From positions 48,345 to 112,344 of the forward strand of contig VXAY01002816.1 of assembly GCA_013399855.1 (NCBI GenBank): a stretch of 64,000 nt of DNA, in the 5' to 3' direction. The number at the start of each line of letters is the position of its first letter. Position 1 is the first letter of the stretch. Positions 51,201 through 64,000 of this stretch are shown piece after piece. Position numbers and translations under genes: made by a program. This DNA is from Oxyruncus cristatus (Eukaryota > Chordata > Aves > Passeriformes > Cotingidae). The notes beneath the pieces were generated by a model. That model ran no database searches and was not told where the DNA came from. It saw only the letters and a list, made by a program, of their open reading frames with translations.

Positions 51201-54200
51201 AGTAGCTATTCCTGTCTGGTTGGGAGTGCTGAGAGCTTGCTTTTGCATCAGTTTGGATTTTTTTGTGCTCCCCCATGGTTATTTCTTTGTGTTTTCCTTC
51301 AGGTATTAAGCTGTGGGGATTTTTTCCGCCTTGCTTTTGCCCTTCCAGTTTGCTCCCTCGTTCTGCCGGGAGTGGGGGTTTCTCTGCCAGCTGGGGCCAG
51401 GCCACCACCCCTGATTTATGTCAGGGACTCTTAATCCAGATCGGGCTGCTTTGGTCCATCGACCTGCTCTGCCCTCTTGCTTTGGAATGAAACCTGTAGC
51501 ACCAGGGATGCCACCAAGAATTGCAGCTTTGACAGTGCCACCAAATTACTGTCTATTCCTCTTTTCCAGACAGTTTAAAATTGGTTTTTACATTTTTATA
51601 TCCACAGTCTGGGAGTGGAGTGAGGATGTCTTTAACCTTTTCTCCAATGTAGGCATATTCTCATAATTTTGTCTGCTGTTATTGTATTGGGATTGTACCA
51701 GTCACCTGACAGTTGATGTTATTTGCTGCAGAATTCCTCTTGCACTGGAGATAAAAGCACTTTAGGACATGACATCTTTACCCAGTTGGCCTCTTCGGAA
51801 AGTCATTTTGCAGTGTAAACCCCAGATCTGAATTTCTAACTTCTGCTCAGAATTTCTCTCTATATAATTGCATTTGAAATCAATAGTATTATAGATTTTT
51901 TTTAAAAGTGCTTCCTTTTTTCTAATGGTATTTGCACAACGCAGACTTGCCATAGGCAGATGAAAGATTCAGGCTAGAAGAGTCTGAGAAGTCTGTATGT
52001 ATTGCAACTCTAATATTTGTGTGCTAATTAGTTTTAACCTTTAATTTGTTTTAGTTATGCCAGAAGAAGTTACTTTGAAATCTTTTTGGTGGTATGTAAA
52101 TGTTTAATCACTCATATTTGCTGCAGGATGAAAGGAGTCTGTTCCTCAACTTGAAATGAGATGAGAATGGTGGGCATTTACTACCAGTAAAAACCAGTCT
52201 TCCTTTTGTTTTAGCACTGTGGTTCCGGAGGCTACAGTGGGAATAGTTGTCTGTGGGCTAGAAAAGGTCATGTCTGTGATAATCTTTATGTAAAAAGAGA
52301 ATTCCATTTTTTAATTGTTAATGGATGTTGTCATTCAGATTTCTTACATGTTTGGAGCCTTAGAGGCCTGGGGCTGCAGTTAATGATATCTTGGGGAACA
52401 CTGAGAGCGAACATGCAAAGGAAAGATGGGATTTACACAGGACAAGGCCACGGAGTAATTTGGTCTCTCTAGCAGTTGACAAATTCATGATGCTCTTCAT
52501 GAAAAGCTCTTGGAAAATAATTCGAGAAAGCAGCAGGGGTGGAAGCAATTTCTTTTTATATGTTTTTTTTTTTCTTCATAGATCAGTCATGTAATTGGAT
52601 CTCAAAACGCATTGAATTATGTTGTTATGAACATAAAGCACTGGCAAGTCTGACATTATTGCATTCTGGTTAATGGAATCCACAGATTTGTAGTTGCTCA
52701 GTTTACCCTATTACTGAGATTAACAGCAGCAACAAAATGTGCATTATTGGAGCATAAGCAGAATTATTGCTGTTTCCCAGTAATTTTGTTCCTTGGGTAA
52801 GTGATAAACACAGAGGCAACTTGTCAGCCTGGGAGTTCAGCAGCAAGTGGGGACGTTTGGGCAAAGGGACTGTCTGTGCTGAGCAGACACAGTATTTCCG
52901 TGGCAGTGAACCTCCCCGGAAAGGGTTGGGGAATGTTAATGACTTTTAGCTGGTTTCAGTGCGAGGGCTGTGCCTTCTGGGCACTTCGCAGGAGCAGCCT
53001 GGGCTCCCCTTTTACACACGTTTCTGTTAATAAACGGATGTAGTGGCATCCTAGGTGGTCCAGGGCTGTGTTTGGTTTGCATTGATACTTTTATCTTCCT
53101 AGGAAGTAGAAAAGGTCAAACAGTTAATGAACTTATTTTAAGGAATATCAAGTCCTGTTCCAGCCAGATATTCAGCTCTGACAACACCGGGTTGCTGAGC
53201 CAAGGGCCCATTTTGTTGTCATGCACCTCCTGCTGAGAAACCCATTTTCCAGACAATAAAGTGCCCACTCAAGCGCAGGAGGGGGGGTGGAAAAAGCTGC
53301 TCCTTAGGAAGGTCTATCACCAGACCGATGTTTAAAGAACAGCATGTCCAGAGAAACTTCTAAAGTATAATCAGTCTCTGATATCTGATAGTGTTGCAGC
53401 AAGCAGTTTTCAAGGAAACAGGAGCAATAATGACCTGTTTTTTTTAGCTGTGAATTTAATTCACTGCTGCAGACCACACACTTGAAAACAAACATAACGT
53501 TCCTTTCTGCCAACACAGGACAATTTGACAACAGGAGGCTTTTATTTTTTGAAAAAAAAAAAAAAAGTTATGCAACAAAGATGTAGCTATAATTCATAGC
53601 TCTCGACCCTTTGAGGGAACAGTCAGAATGAATTTTCTGAGCTGTTTCTAGAGTCACTGGTTTAACCAGGTCCTTTGTAAAAGGTAGCAGGGAAGTAACA
53701 CTGAGTTACTTCTGGTTCACCCAGGTAATGAATTGCCGGGGGACTTCTCTCTCCTTGTTGCTACATCTCTCACTAATCAGTCTTGCACCTTGTCCTTCAT
53801 GAAGTAAAAATTCTGTTTTTCTATATTTGTTTTCTATCTAGGGGAAACTTATAAATTACTCCAGTTCTGATATCTGACAGCACCTGAACACTGGTGTGAA
53901 AACTCAGCTTCTGCCACTGAGGTGAGGCTGTTTGTGACACAGAACGTTCTGTTTGCACAGACTCGCTGGGAAGGTTTATTAGATCACAGCACATCTGCTC
54001 AGAGTTCATGGCTGGTAATGAAAATGGGCAAGTTTGGCTCAGTTTCATTTTTAACTGCCAAGATTTTGTTCAGCTCTATGAATCACTCCTTACAGCAATT
54101 AGGCAAAGTGCTCCCAAGGCAATGACTTAAATAAACGTAGCAAGTCCATTCCTCAACGATAAATTTGTTGCTATTTGTAGTATGTTTCCAATCTTTAGAA

Positions 54201-54359
54201 AGCACCTCTAGAAACAGTGTGGAACAGAGTAGAAAACTCCATATAAATAGCTACCTATGACATTTAGAAAGTGGTGCAAACACAGCCTCATTTGGAGCAC
54301 CTTATTGCAAATCAGTCGATACTAATGAAAAAGGACAGTGTAAACTGGGGGCCCATTTT
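42269..54359. other. Intergenic DNA without recognisable genes
   Basis: AT-rich with many short T or A runs, for example 48178-48195 and 53551-53565. Small hairpins lie in AT-rich stretches near 45.3 and 49.2 kb. Minus-strand open frames at 42850-43269 and 49347-49775 (about 140 codons each) show no recognisable domain. Confidence 0.5.
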
Positions 54360-54432
54360 CAGAGAATCCCAGAATGGTTTGGGTTGGAAGGGACCTAAAG
54401 ATCACCTGGTTTCAACCCCCTGCCGTGGGCAA
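54360..54432 (-). mobile_element. CR1 LINE 3' fragment
   Basis: CAGAGAATCCCAGAATGGTT, TGGGTTGGAAGGGACCTAAA and GATCACCTGGTTTCAACCCC form an inverted CR1 3' end, one of the better conserved copies here. Confidence 0.92.
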
Positions 54433-56711
54433 AGAACTTCAAGCCATGAGCTCCAGAATTAATCATGTCTGGAAGCAGATCTCCTACACCAACATCTTCT
54501 CCCATGCCCATAAAGTGTAGAGATTTTTTTTTTGGTGTGTGTGTGTGTGAATATATTTTCACATAATCTCAAGTGAAGGAACTCAATGGAAAACTGAAAT
54601 CCAAGCTTTCATTTAATTTCTCTGGGTTTAGGCTATTTGGCCTATTTGCAATACAAACTGGACTATCCATCTGACAAAGAGAAGTGCTGTTCTCCTAATG
54701 AAAAGGACGAGGTTTTGAGCAGGTATCAGGTGTTTCCTAATCTTGATAGTCTAACATATACAAACCACGCGGCAAGAAGTGAATATCTTTCCTGTTAGTA
54801 TGTGAGCAGTACACAAAATATCAAGATTTTGCACTTAATCTTGAAGTTATCTTGAACAATTAATTTCAAAATTGTAGTGCTAAAGTGGTATATAAAATAT
54901 TTATGGATTATATTTACAAGTACATTTATTGAGATGTTACATGAGACATTAAATAATGCAGTAAATCATGTTAAATATTTTAAATAATAGTTACAAATAA
55001 TGGTGTAAGAAAATACAGAATTACTTGTGGCCCAGAGACATGTTTCAATCAATTAATGGAAAAGCTGTGTCTGATTACATTCAGGTAATTATGCCTGCAA
55101 ACCAATAATAAAAATTGTGCTCTGAGAGGCATTATCAAGCATTAACTGAAATGAAGATAAAATGCTGACAGGGCAATCCAGCCTGAGAAAGCTGGACTAT
55201 TTAGTTCAAAACGATGAACTGAAAAATCTTGGAAGTTATTACTTAAAATTCAAAAGCTTTGTGGGAAATGGATAAAATATTCAAAGAAATAAAAAAAAAG
55301 GGCCCTGATTTGTCATGAGAGTTTTAGGCATGCAAATGTTTTGATGTATTGCCATAGAAAATCTTGGCAAACATATTCCTTGACTGTCAGTATTCTGTCA
55401 GTAGGGACTGCAGGAATCTATGGTTTTGGGGTATTTTTTACATGGCCACCATGTCCTACTACGGCTGTTCAGTTTTCAGTGTCATATCTAGAACTGGAAT
55501 GGAGTTTTCAGGCACTAATTTTTCCATACTTTAAAGATGCCTCAATGAGAAAGGAAAGACTGGTATTGTTATCAAAAGGAGCTGCTTTTGAAACGCACCC
55601 CCACCCCAAATCCTTAAATAAAGCAATTAGCATTATATTCTCCCTTTGCTGTAATTTTATGGAAGTCTTTTCCATTTGAGTAAGGTCTTGCTATAAAGGG
55701 TTTGGAGAGGTGGGTATGATAGGATGAGGAACAATTGATGAGGAATCATTTGGGAAGAGGAATTTTAAGATAATCTTAGACTGAAAATAGAAGAGGGGGA
55801 TGTAAAGAAACTGACTGTAAACACATTGCACCATAATGCAACCCTTTTTGTCTATTTTCTACACAAGTAGCTGTAAAATATATCTAAAAGATCTAAATTA
55901 GAACTGGAAACACAGAAATTTTAAATACTTTTTATTTTCTGTGAAATTTGAGAATGGAGGTTTAGCACTGTAAATTATTTTAGTTTCTTCATAACTGTAA
56001 ATGTAGAGTGAGAATTAACTTTAGTCAAGAATTAGAATGAGATGACTTTTTGTAGAATGGAAACTGTAGATTTGGACAGATTTTCAGACATTTTAGCGTA
56101 CCTGACAAGAGCTGATAACATCACCTATGTTAGGGTAATACAATAGAGTAAAACAACCAGTCTTCATTAAGGTTGAACCATTTATGGGAAAATAATATTA
56201 AATGCTGTGTGTTAAGTTTATTGCATTTTACTACTACAGTCTCTTCAAGTAAGTTTTCTCAAATGTCTCGCTTGTGTTAATAGGAAACTGTAATTTATAT
56301 CTGCTTCAGCTAAGGAGAGCGTGGTGAATTTTGAAGATGGTAAAAGGAGTTCCTGAAAGCCATTATACAGATTAGGTGCCCTTCACTATTATGGTATTTT
56401 GACCTTTACCATCAGATTTTGAATGCAGCTCAGGAACTTTCTTTGGCCTCTTCATTTTAATGCAACCCAAACACTTCCTGAGCGAGCCATTAGGCAGCAG
56501 CCAAATTTTGTTTTAATCAAATGGACTCATAGATGGGTTGTTTTCTGTGTCTGGCCAGGATTCTGACTTGCAAATATAAAAGAGGACTTAGAACTTCAGG
56601 GTGCTGTTAGCAAAGGAGCACTGAAACAATCTGAGTAATCATGTAGAGCCATGGGGTTTAAAAAAATCTGTATACATGACCGTGTACAGTATGAGCAGAG
56701 TATACAGTTAG
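54433..56711. other. Intergenic DNA without recognisable genes
   Basis: A short (GT)n run at 54535-54549 is the only repeat I can name. The longest frame (55341-55679, plus, 112 codons) is unremarkable. Confidence 0.5.
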
Positions 56712-56922
56712 GAAGCTGTGTCAGGGGAGGTGTAGGTGGGATATTAGGAAAAGGTTCTTCCCCCAGAGGGTGGCTGGGGCACTAAACAGGCACTGCCCTC
56801 CCCAGGGCAGTGGGCACAAACCCCAGAGCTCAAGGAGTGTCTGGACAATGCCTTCAGGGACAGGGTGGGATTGGTGGGGTGTCCTGGATGATCCTGGTGG
56901 GTCCCTCCTGACTCTGTGATTC
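56712..56922 (+). mobile_element. CR1 LINE 3' fragment
   Basis: TGTGTCAGGGGAGGTGTAGG, TGGGATATTAGGAAAAGGTT, CAGGGTGGGATTGGTGGGGT and GGTCCCTCCTGACTCTGTGA follow CR1 order in plus orientation. It starts further 3' than the copy at 36545 and has internal divergence. Confidence 0.85.
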
Positions 56923-59900
56923 ACTCACACATAACAACCAACACAAAATTTAGTCTGTGTCTTGCTGAAGGATGTCACTCCCCTTCATGGGTTCATATGC
57001 TGTGGCACAACCATAGTCCCACAATAGTGGTCAGTGCACAAAATTCAGTGTGCATTTCAGGTTATAGTAACATTCAGTGCACGGTGACTTGTGTTACAGT
57101 TCACAAAATCCATGTTTAATAGGTGCAGTCTGTCTTGCAGATCTGTTGGCCATACAGCAAATGAACTTAAGTTGTTATTTCTTCGAGTATCCAAGCAGTG
57201 AAGTAGAAAACAGCTGCTTTGGAAACACTATCTCTGCACAAAAACAGGTATTGAACCTCTAAGTTTTCTCTTTATTGAAGGCAGGTGAAACCATCCCTCT
57301 GTGTCTCCAGGAGCTCAGCTCTAGAGGAGAGTCACTGCTCCATTCCTTGTTCAAGGCTCTTGTAAAAACCGGGGCTGAACCGGTAAATTCTTAATAAGCT
57401 TAAGCAGACTTTTAAAAAAAAAAAAATCAACTTAGAATTGAAAATCCATTTAACACAAGCATCTCAAATGTAATGCTTTCTTATCATCACTAACAAGGAC
57501 CTGAAATTAATTCCACTAAGGGCTACTGCTCCAAACCTTTACTGCTTCTCATAAAAAACCAAACCTTAGAAGAAAACCTTGCCTGATTTAATTTCTTTTG
57601 ATTGCCATGTGTTTCAGTGTTTTATTCTGCAAGTAAAGGTAGTAAAGAATTGGGGAAACTGACAGGTTTTCTGGAAAGATAAAAACACTTACAGACACAG
57701 AGCCATATCTCCTTAGTCTCAGCTGCTTTAATCAACCCAAAAGCCAATGGCTGAGATGCACAATCCCCTTTCAATCTGCAAACAACTAATCAAGTTGTTG
57801 ATTCTGTCCCTCTTCAGCAGAAAAGGGCATCTTGGAAATCTCGTTCCTGAAAATTTTATCTTTAGGCCCCAAAATCTTAATTTCTTAAGAAATTCATTTC
57901 AGGCAAAAGATGCTGAAAGGTTTTTAAATGATACACTGGTGGCAAAAATCATAGTATTTATATGCGGTATGTTCTATAGCCAGGAGAAAGTTGAAAGGTC
58001 GTGATCATGGATACATCCGCAAATGGAATTTTCCTCTTCAGGATGCAATCTTTCTACACTTAAATGATATTTAATATCAGTAACAGGTGGAGAAGCTGAT
58101 TGCTAAACACAGACTGATGCTCTCAAAAATTAATACCAGGGTGAATGAAGACCTGATATATGTAAATGCCCCTTAGGCTCTTACACTTTAGGACATTCAG
58201 CCTTGACTCCATCAACAGAGGCTCCTTTTTCCAGTGGGACAAGTAGACATGACACCTCGTAAGGAGACCTCAGGCTGCTGCTGTCAACGTTATTAGAGTT
58301 CTGCCTATTTTAGTTAACTAGACACTCCAAGTCATGAGGAAATGATGACTAGAACAATAACCAGAAAAAGTTAAACTTCGAAAAAAAGTGGTTTTTTTAA
58401 AATTGGTGTCCTGCATTCTTCAGCATAAGGGATTTTTCCCATCCAGGAAAAAAAAAAAAAGAAAAAAAACCCCACAAGTAAATTTTAGAGAAGGAGTTTA
58501 AGAAATAGGTACTACTTGGGGGATTACCTTCACCACACATTGTGCCTAAACTAAGAGATGAGGGTGGGATCACAGAATACCAACCGATTATTTCCTTCCA
58601 CTGAGCAGTTCTACTGCCTTTCTTAGTACAGACTGTAAAAAGAAATGAGCCAAAGGTGGTCTTTCTCCTCTTGGGAAGCCAGACCTACATGTTTCAGAAT
58701 ATGAATTGTCTCCTCTCTGCATGATACACTGCCTATAGGTCACCCTACAAACACCAGGATATTGAGCACCAGACCTAAACCTTTGGCATAAGTTATGCAT
58801 AAAATGACCTTCTGCAAAATACCTTCTTCTCTCATGCCTTCAGCTTTCTGTGGATGAGGCTTGATGTTTCTTGTCCTGTGATTCTACTCCGTGCCAGACA
58901 CTTGGAAAAGGATTTGAGACAACTGTATTTTAAGCCACTCTTTGTAACACAGTCAGATCCTGGAGGATCAGTCTCAGCTTTTCTGTAGATAGGAAAAGAA
59001 CAGAGATGAGAGAGAGAGTAGGAACTATTAGAAATGTCCTGACTCATCTAAATAACTAATTCTTCACGCCTCTGATTTAAATGTCATGTTAAAACAACTT
59101 CTTTACTTCAAAGTTTCAAGAAAATTTTCCTGTCAATAGGAATCCACCTATTTTGTCTTCTGTACCTGAATCTTAACACCCAAGTTGGTGCCATCCATGT
59201 CTGAAGGAGAGCAGCAGCAATTCCTACATGTCCCCTCTTGCCTCCCACAGAGCTGTTGACAGGCTCCTGAAATCTTTGCCAGCAAAGTAGGGATCCACCT
59301 GCTGTTCTTCTTTCCTCTGGCACAGCTTTGCACACCTGAATGTGATGATTACCTTTTTACTCTAAGGTTCTTCTGTCACTGATTTTTCCCTGTTCACCTT
59401 CAACAAGTCATTGAGGGAAAAAAACGTGTCCAGCAGATATGAAATTATGCATAATCTGGTACTTTTGTATCTTCTTCATTTGCCTTTCCAGTGGACTGGA
59501 GTCTACAATAACTAAAAATAGTCCCTCTTTTAGCTGTGAAAGACAAAGAAGGACTGGCACATGGCTGTACTTTTTAGTAAGTGAATGTCATAAAATGTCA
59601 GAGTATTCCCTTTTTGGCCCTTGAAACACTGAGATGTTGCTTTTGCTGGGCATAGTGAGGTGGGGTTTTTACAACTGTTTACTTCCTGGTCTACCAGCTG
59701 AGTTCCATTTTGACCCAATTTCAGGTTATAAATCTGTAGGTATTGGCTTGAGGTCAACTAAGTGATGATTGGGTTGATGATTGTGAATCAACTGTTGATG
59801 ATTCACAGTTGTACACAAATTGTTTTAGTAAGAGGAGTTTCTTCAGTACTAAAGTACTGCAACATATTTAAAAACAATAACAAAAGGAATATATTTCTGA

Positions 59901-62900
59901 TTAAAAATACAGCAGCAAATAAACGAAGCAGTAAAAAAAAAAAATCTTTGGATACTTTTCAACACTGCACAGAAATGCAACTTGTCTGGAACATCTGCAG
60001 TATCACATCATCTGCTCTGCAGGAACCTTGTTGAGGGCAATTAATTGTTAATTAGCAATGTGCCAGCAGACAGCTCAGGAAAGGATTGTTTGCTGAGTTA
60101 GTCCAAGTTGTCATATGTAATTTATGTGGTAGAGCAGTCGCAGTAGCACAGTGTCTGTATGAATATCCTAGAGCTGCTTTAGGGAACTTAACACATAGTA
60201 CTTAAACTCTTGTTCCAGTGCTTAAATGCTGGCAGTGCTAAAATATAACAAAATACTGAGTATGATAGGGTGTGTTTGATAAGAACTGATCAATGTTATT
60301 CAGACAACTACTATACTGACACTCAACTTCAGGCAAAGAGACTTCAACAAAGGAAATATTCTGGAAACATGGGACATCTTTTTTAATTTTAAAGCAATGC
60401 ATTGATGTTACACTATTTCAAAGACATACCAAAAATAAAAAATGTGATTTAGTTGAATTTTTTGGGGGGTAATGTGTATTTCTTATTATTTTGCATTGGG
60501 GTAGGAAAAGTAAATCATCTTCCTTATGGTTTGACCTGTCTTTTGGACCTTTTCTCCTGTTTCAGGTCTAAACCTGAACCAAACCACTCCCTCATTCATA
60601 TCCTAAGATTGCATTTCTTACGGTAACTTGTTGTTCATTCTAACGTATTTTAAAAGGACATTTGCCAGACTGTGCAGTGTTGCTGCCACCCCTCACTGAA
60701 CATGAGTATTGCACAGGTCACCATGGTTTGGGAGGGACCTGCACTGGACCCTGAAGATTAAACACTGTCTATAGGTGATCATCCTGAGCTTCTGAATCAG
60801 GACAGGAAAATTAATTGTCATCAAGGAATGCATATATATATGTATCATATATCATATGAAGGCATATGATTGCAAAATAGTTACACTTCTATGTTTATTT
60901 ACTTTAGCTCTTGATGATTAGCTTAATCTATAAGATGGAAAATATATATATTTTTAATTACTATGCTATAGACTCAGCCTAAAGCCTAAAACCCAAGTCG
61001 GGTTGTGTGAAATTCCAGGATTAATAAATACAGCCTGGCTAGGTGGGCTGTTTGTAAAGAAGAAGTGCACTGGAGCACTTCTTATGGCTTGTGGGAGATG
61101 CTTCTTGCTGTCAGGTTCACTCTTTCCCACATGAGCTGTGGATTTAAAGTGAAATTTTTTTTTAAAACTCTGTAAAACCCAGCAGTCTCCCCACGTAAAC
61201 CTGGAGCACACAGCGCCCAAAGCAACGCCGGCTTTCTTATACAGCAAGAAAGAATGTCTGGGATAAGATAAAGGACTTGAGGTGCCTGCAGAGAGCATCC
61301 ATAATCTGAATTATATTCTGGCATTATTCACTGAGTACCTTTATTAGTACAAATTCTGAAATCTTAATATAGTCGAAAATATGTCCAGAGGGTCTGAGCA
61401 CAAACTCTTCTCAGAGTTCACTCCTTTTCCAGGTTGTAGCACCTCTCAGTTACTATGAGTTACAAGTGCTGATGACACCTATATCTGCATGAAGACTGCA
61501 AGTTCAGTTTCTGATCTCGAAAGACGACTGACTGTAATTGCTAGTGGGAAGGCAGTTGTGCTGGTGTGTGTCTACTTCTTCTGAGGTGTCTATCTGGTAT
61601 TTTTTTATTTGGTCTCATTTGTAAGTAACGTTAAAACATCATTCCATAGGTGTCTTCTGGTTTAGTGCTGTCATTTATATGGACAAGTGCTTCCAAGGTC
61701 TTGGCTCAGTTGCAGAGGTGACTGCTAACTCTTGGAAGTTGTGCATAAACCTCACTATTTGGGGGTTCTGTCCAACTGCTGGCTCTCTATAAAACTCATG
61801 TTTAGGAAGCTCAAGATACTGAAAGATAAAATACATGTAACAAAGAAAATATGGATCTCAGACTGACAGCAAGGGACAAGAAAAGGCCCACAAAGGGCAA
61901 CATCAATAGATGAAAAAGTGATTTTTGCTGGTCCCTTCAATTCTAAATTCAGCATCTCAACCATTGTGTGGCATGGGCAATAAATTGGATAGAGAGATAT
62001 CTACAATGATAATGGTTAAGCCTTTCTAAATAGAAGCCCAACCATCAGCTGTTGCTTTACTTAAAGTAATCTGCAACAAATAAATCTTTTTTCCCCTTGC
62101 ACAAAACTGATTAAGCACAAATCAGCCAATTGCTCTGTGACTGAAGTCCATTCTGTAATAGAATAGCTAAAGGCATCTTACATGTTCACAAATTGCTTTG
62201 TGATTTGAGGCTTTTGATCCAAAATATTGTGTCAGACTGTTATCACTAATGAAACCCTTACTGGATTTCTTTGCTTTTGTGTAGCTATTTACCCATGAAG
62301 AGTCCAACTTTGTGAAATCATTATATAAAGGCTTGTGCAGGTTTTGCTTACATCAAATCTAAACTGGAGTTTTTTAATCTGGTGAGGATTGTTATTCCCT
62401 CCTCCCCTCACTTATACTGTCACAGGGTTCTGAATTGCAGAAACAACACAGAAAATAACAGAGTTACAACAAGGAGAAGAACTGGAGCCAAGGCCAAGTT
62501 TTTTTAGTTTCCAAAGCTGTATCACATACTTTTGCTGCCATTAATCACTTGCATGGTCTCTCTGTGTGTTGGTATTTCCACACTGTGTGTTTGTGTCTTT
62601 AAAGCATGGACCAAGTAGAAATCCTAGAACAGAACAAATTAATATGAGCTCTGGCAGTAACCAAAGGGGCTTGGATAGAGTGAACGTTGCTCTGGGAATA
62701 TATACGTACATCTGGGCCACGTATTTTAGCATCCTGTCAGAATCCCGTGGGAATGTGGCTTTTCCTGGAGGTTGTTTACTCATGCTACTCTAGATATAAG
62801 CTCCCTTATCTTTATTAATTTCAATTTATAATCTAAATAAATGTAGCCTTAGAACATTTGGTATTTCACAGCACCAAGCAGAGACATCTGATTTCCACTC

Positions 62901-64000
62901 CCACCCCTGTACTTTCTGCACAGAGTTGTAAAGTGTTCCTTGGGCGTGTGGAGACAAACCTGAATAAAGCAGAACTTGAACTGCTTTGTTAGGGCACAGC
63001 ATTTTAGTTGTGGGGCCTGAAACGAATGGCCAGGAAACTTGTGGTGAGTGGGCTGGGGCCCACACGCTCCTAAAAGCCTTCTGCAGAACTGATGCTCCAT
63101 TATCAGGAGCAGACGAGGCAGAAGGAATCTGCTTGGACATAACTGGAATACTTGACGTGTGATACCGCAGGTCCTTCTATAGAATATGTACTAATGTTTT
63201 AGGAGTAGTTATTGTTTTTACTGGTAAACAGCCTTCTGATATTGGTAGCTATTGGTCTCCTGCCTTACAGTTCCAAGGTTGTTGTCATCCCACCACTGAG
63301 TTGAGCTCTGATTGCGGGTCACGTGCAGGTCTCCCGACCCGCTGGAAGAGCAGGTATGAATTCATGATGAGCAGCGTGAGATACATCAGTCAGTGAGTGA
63401 ACTGAGACATAGCCTGTAACCCAGAGAATTTTTTTCATTGCTGTGGAGAAGACTCCACCACAATAATAATTAAAAAAAACCCCAGGGTTATCAAACCATT
63501 CTAAAATTTGTGAAGTTTTCTGTTGCAAATAATGTGCCGCCTGTCATTAAAGCGTTCACAAAGGTTAGCAGCTAACACTTACTTCCATGAACACTGAAAT
63601 TGGTGGGAGATTGAATGGGAATCAGTGCAAGAATACAGCAGTGGATAAAACACCTGACACCAGGAATTAAACTTTTCAAATACTGAACAAATCAGCACTG
63701 ATTAAACACCTTTCTCATCTGCCTATAGACTGTCCTTTGCAGCAGGACCCTTCAATTTGGTATCATTAGTCTGTTTGAAGAAGATTGGTCTCTCCCCTGT
63801 ATTGAATCATTAGTCAAATATTTACTGTCCCTTAGCTTGCCTCCATTTTTAGAATTACTCTCAGGAATGAAATGAGAATTCAGTTTCAGCTTTGATGTCT
63901 AAGTGTCTCCTGTTGAGCCTGCTAAGCCTGGCTGGAATACAGAAAAACAGAGTCTGTTTTGATCCCTGTTGAAAACTAAAGGAAGAAGGGGGGGGCGGGG
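56923..64000. other. Intergenic DNA without recognisable genes
   Basis: AT-rich, with A-rich runs near 57416-57425 and 58447-58467, a small hairpin at 59782-59807 and TA-rich sequence near 60830-60955. The last 17 bases are almost pure G at the window edge. No coding exon recognised. Confidence 0.5.
59782..59807. repeat. Small perfect hairpin
   Basis: TGTGAATCA (59782-59790) and TGATTCACA (59799-59807) are exact complements around an 8-base loop. A few wobble and Watson-Crick pairs extend the stem outward. It is too short for a microRNA precursor. Confidence 0.6.

Noticed and set aside
59782..59807. MicroRNA precursor
   Set aside because: The perfect stem is only 9 bp with a small loop, far short of a precursor hairpin.

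Overview
This is vertebrate nuclear DNA, almost certainly from a bird of the Neoaves. It is AT-rich, intron-bearing and gene-poor. It carries scattered fragments of the avian CR1 LINE, recognisable by the 3'-end signature around 'GGTTGGAAGGGACCT' or its complement 'GGTCCCTTCCAAC' followed by 'GATTCTGTGATTCT'. There are no bacterial-style operons, CRISPR arrays or prophage features.

One gene is clearly supported. The last coding exon of a plasma-membrane Ca2+-ATPase lies at 7742-8053 on the plus strand. Its 103 residues cover the distal half of the calmodulin-binding region, the b-type C-terminal tail and the terminal PDZ ligand ETSL. Diagnostic residues fit PMCA2 (ATP2B2) rather than PMCA1, 3 or 4. 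Bases 1-7741 are the end of the preceding intron. The transcript continues as a 3'UTR of about 3.2 kb to a canonical AATAAA at 11218. That UTR contains a 393-base assembly gap, an AU-rich element, a long AT hairpin, six Pumilio-type UGUANAUA motifs, and two UUUUAU elements just upstream of the poly(A) signal.

From about 11.25 kb to 64 kb I see no recognisable gene. The interval holds CR1 fragments near 13.3 (weak), 14.2, 23.1, 31.6, 36.5-37.0, 42.2, 54.4 and 56.7 kb, short microsatellites and homopolymers, and a C-rich/A-rich low-complexity block at 37.5 kb. Short open frames occur on both strands at lengths chance could give. A few on the minus strand between 29.7 and 34.4 kb look somewhat protein-like and are listed only as findings. 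Small exons of an unrecognised gene cannot be excluded by eye.

I did not find a convincing new biological system. The most interesting material is the regulatory architecture of the ATP2B2 3'UTR and the way the last exon works as a frame-dependent switch for alternative C-termini.
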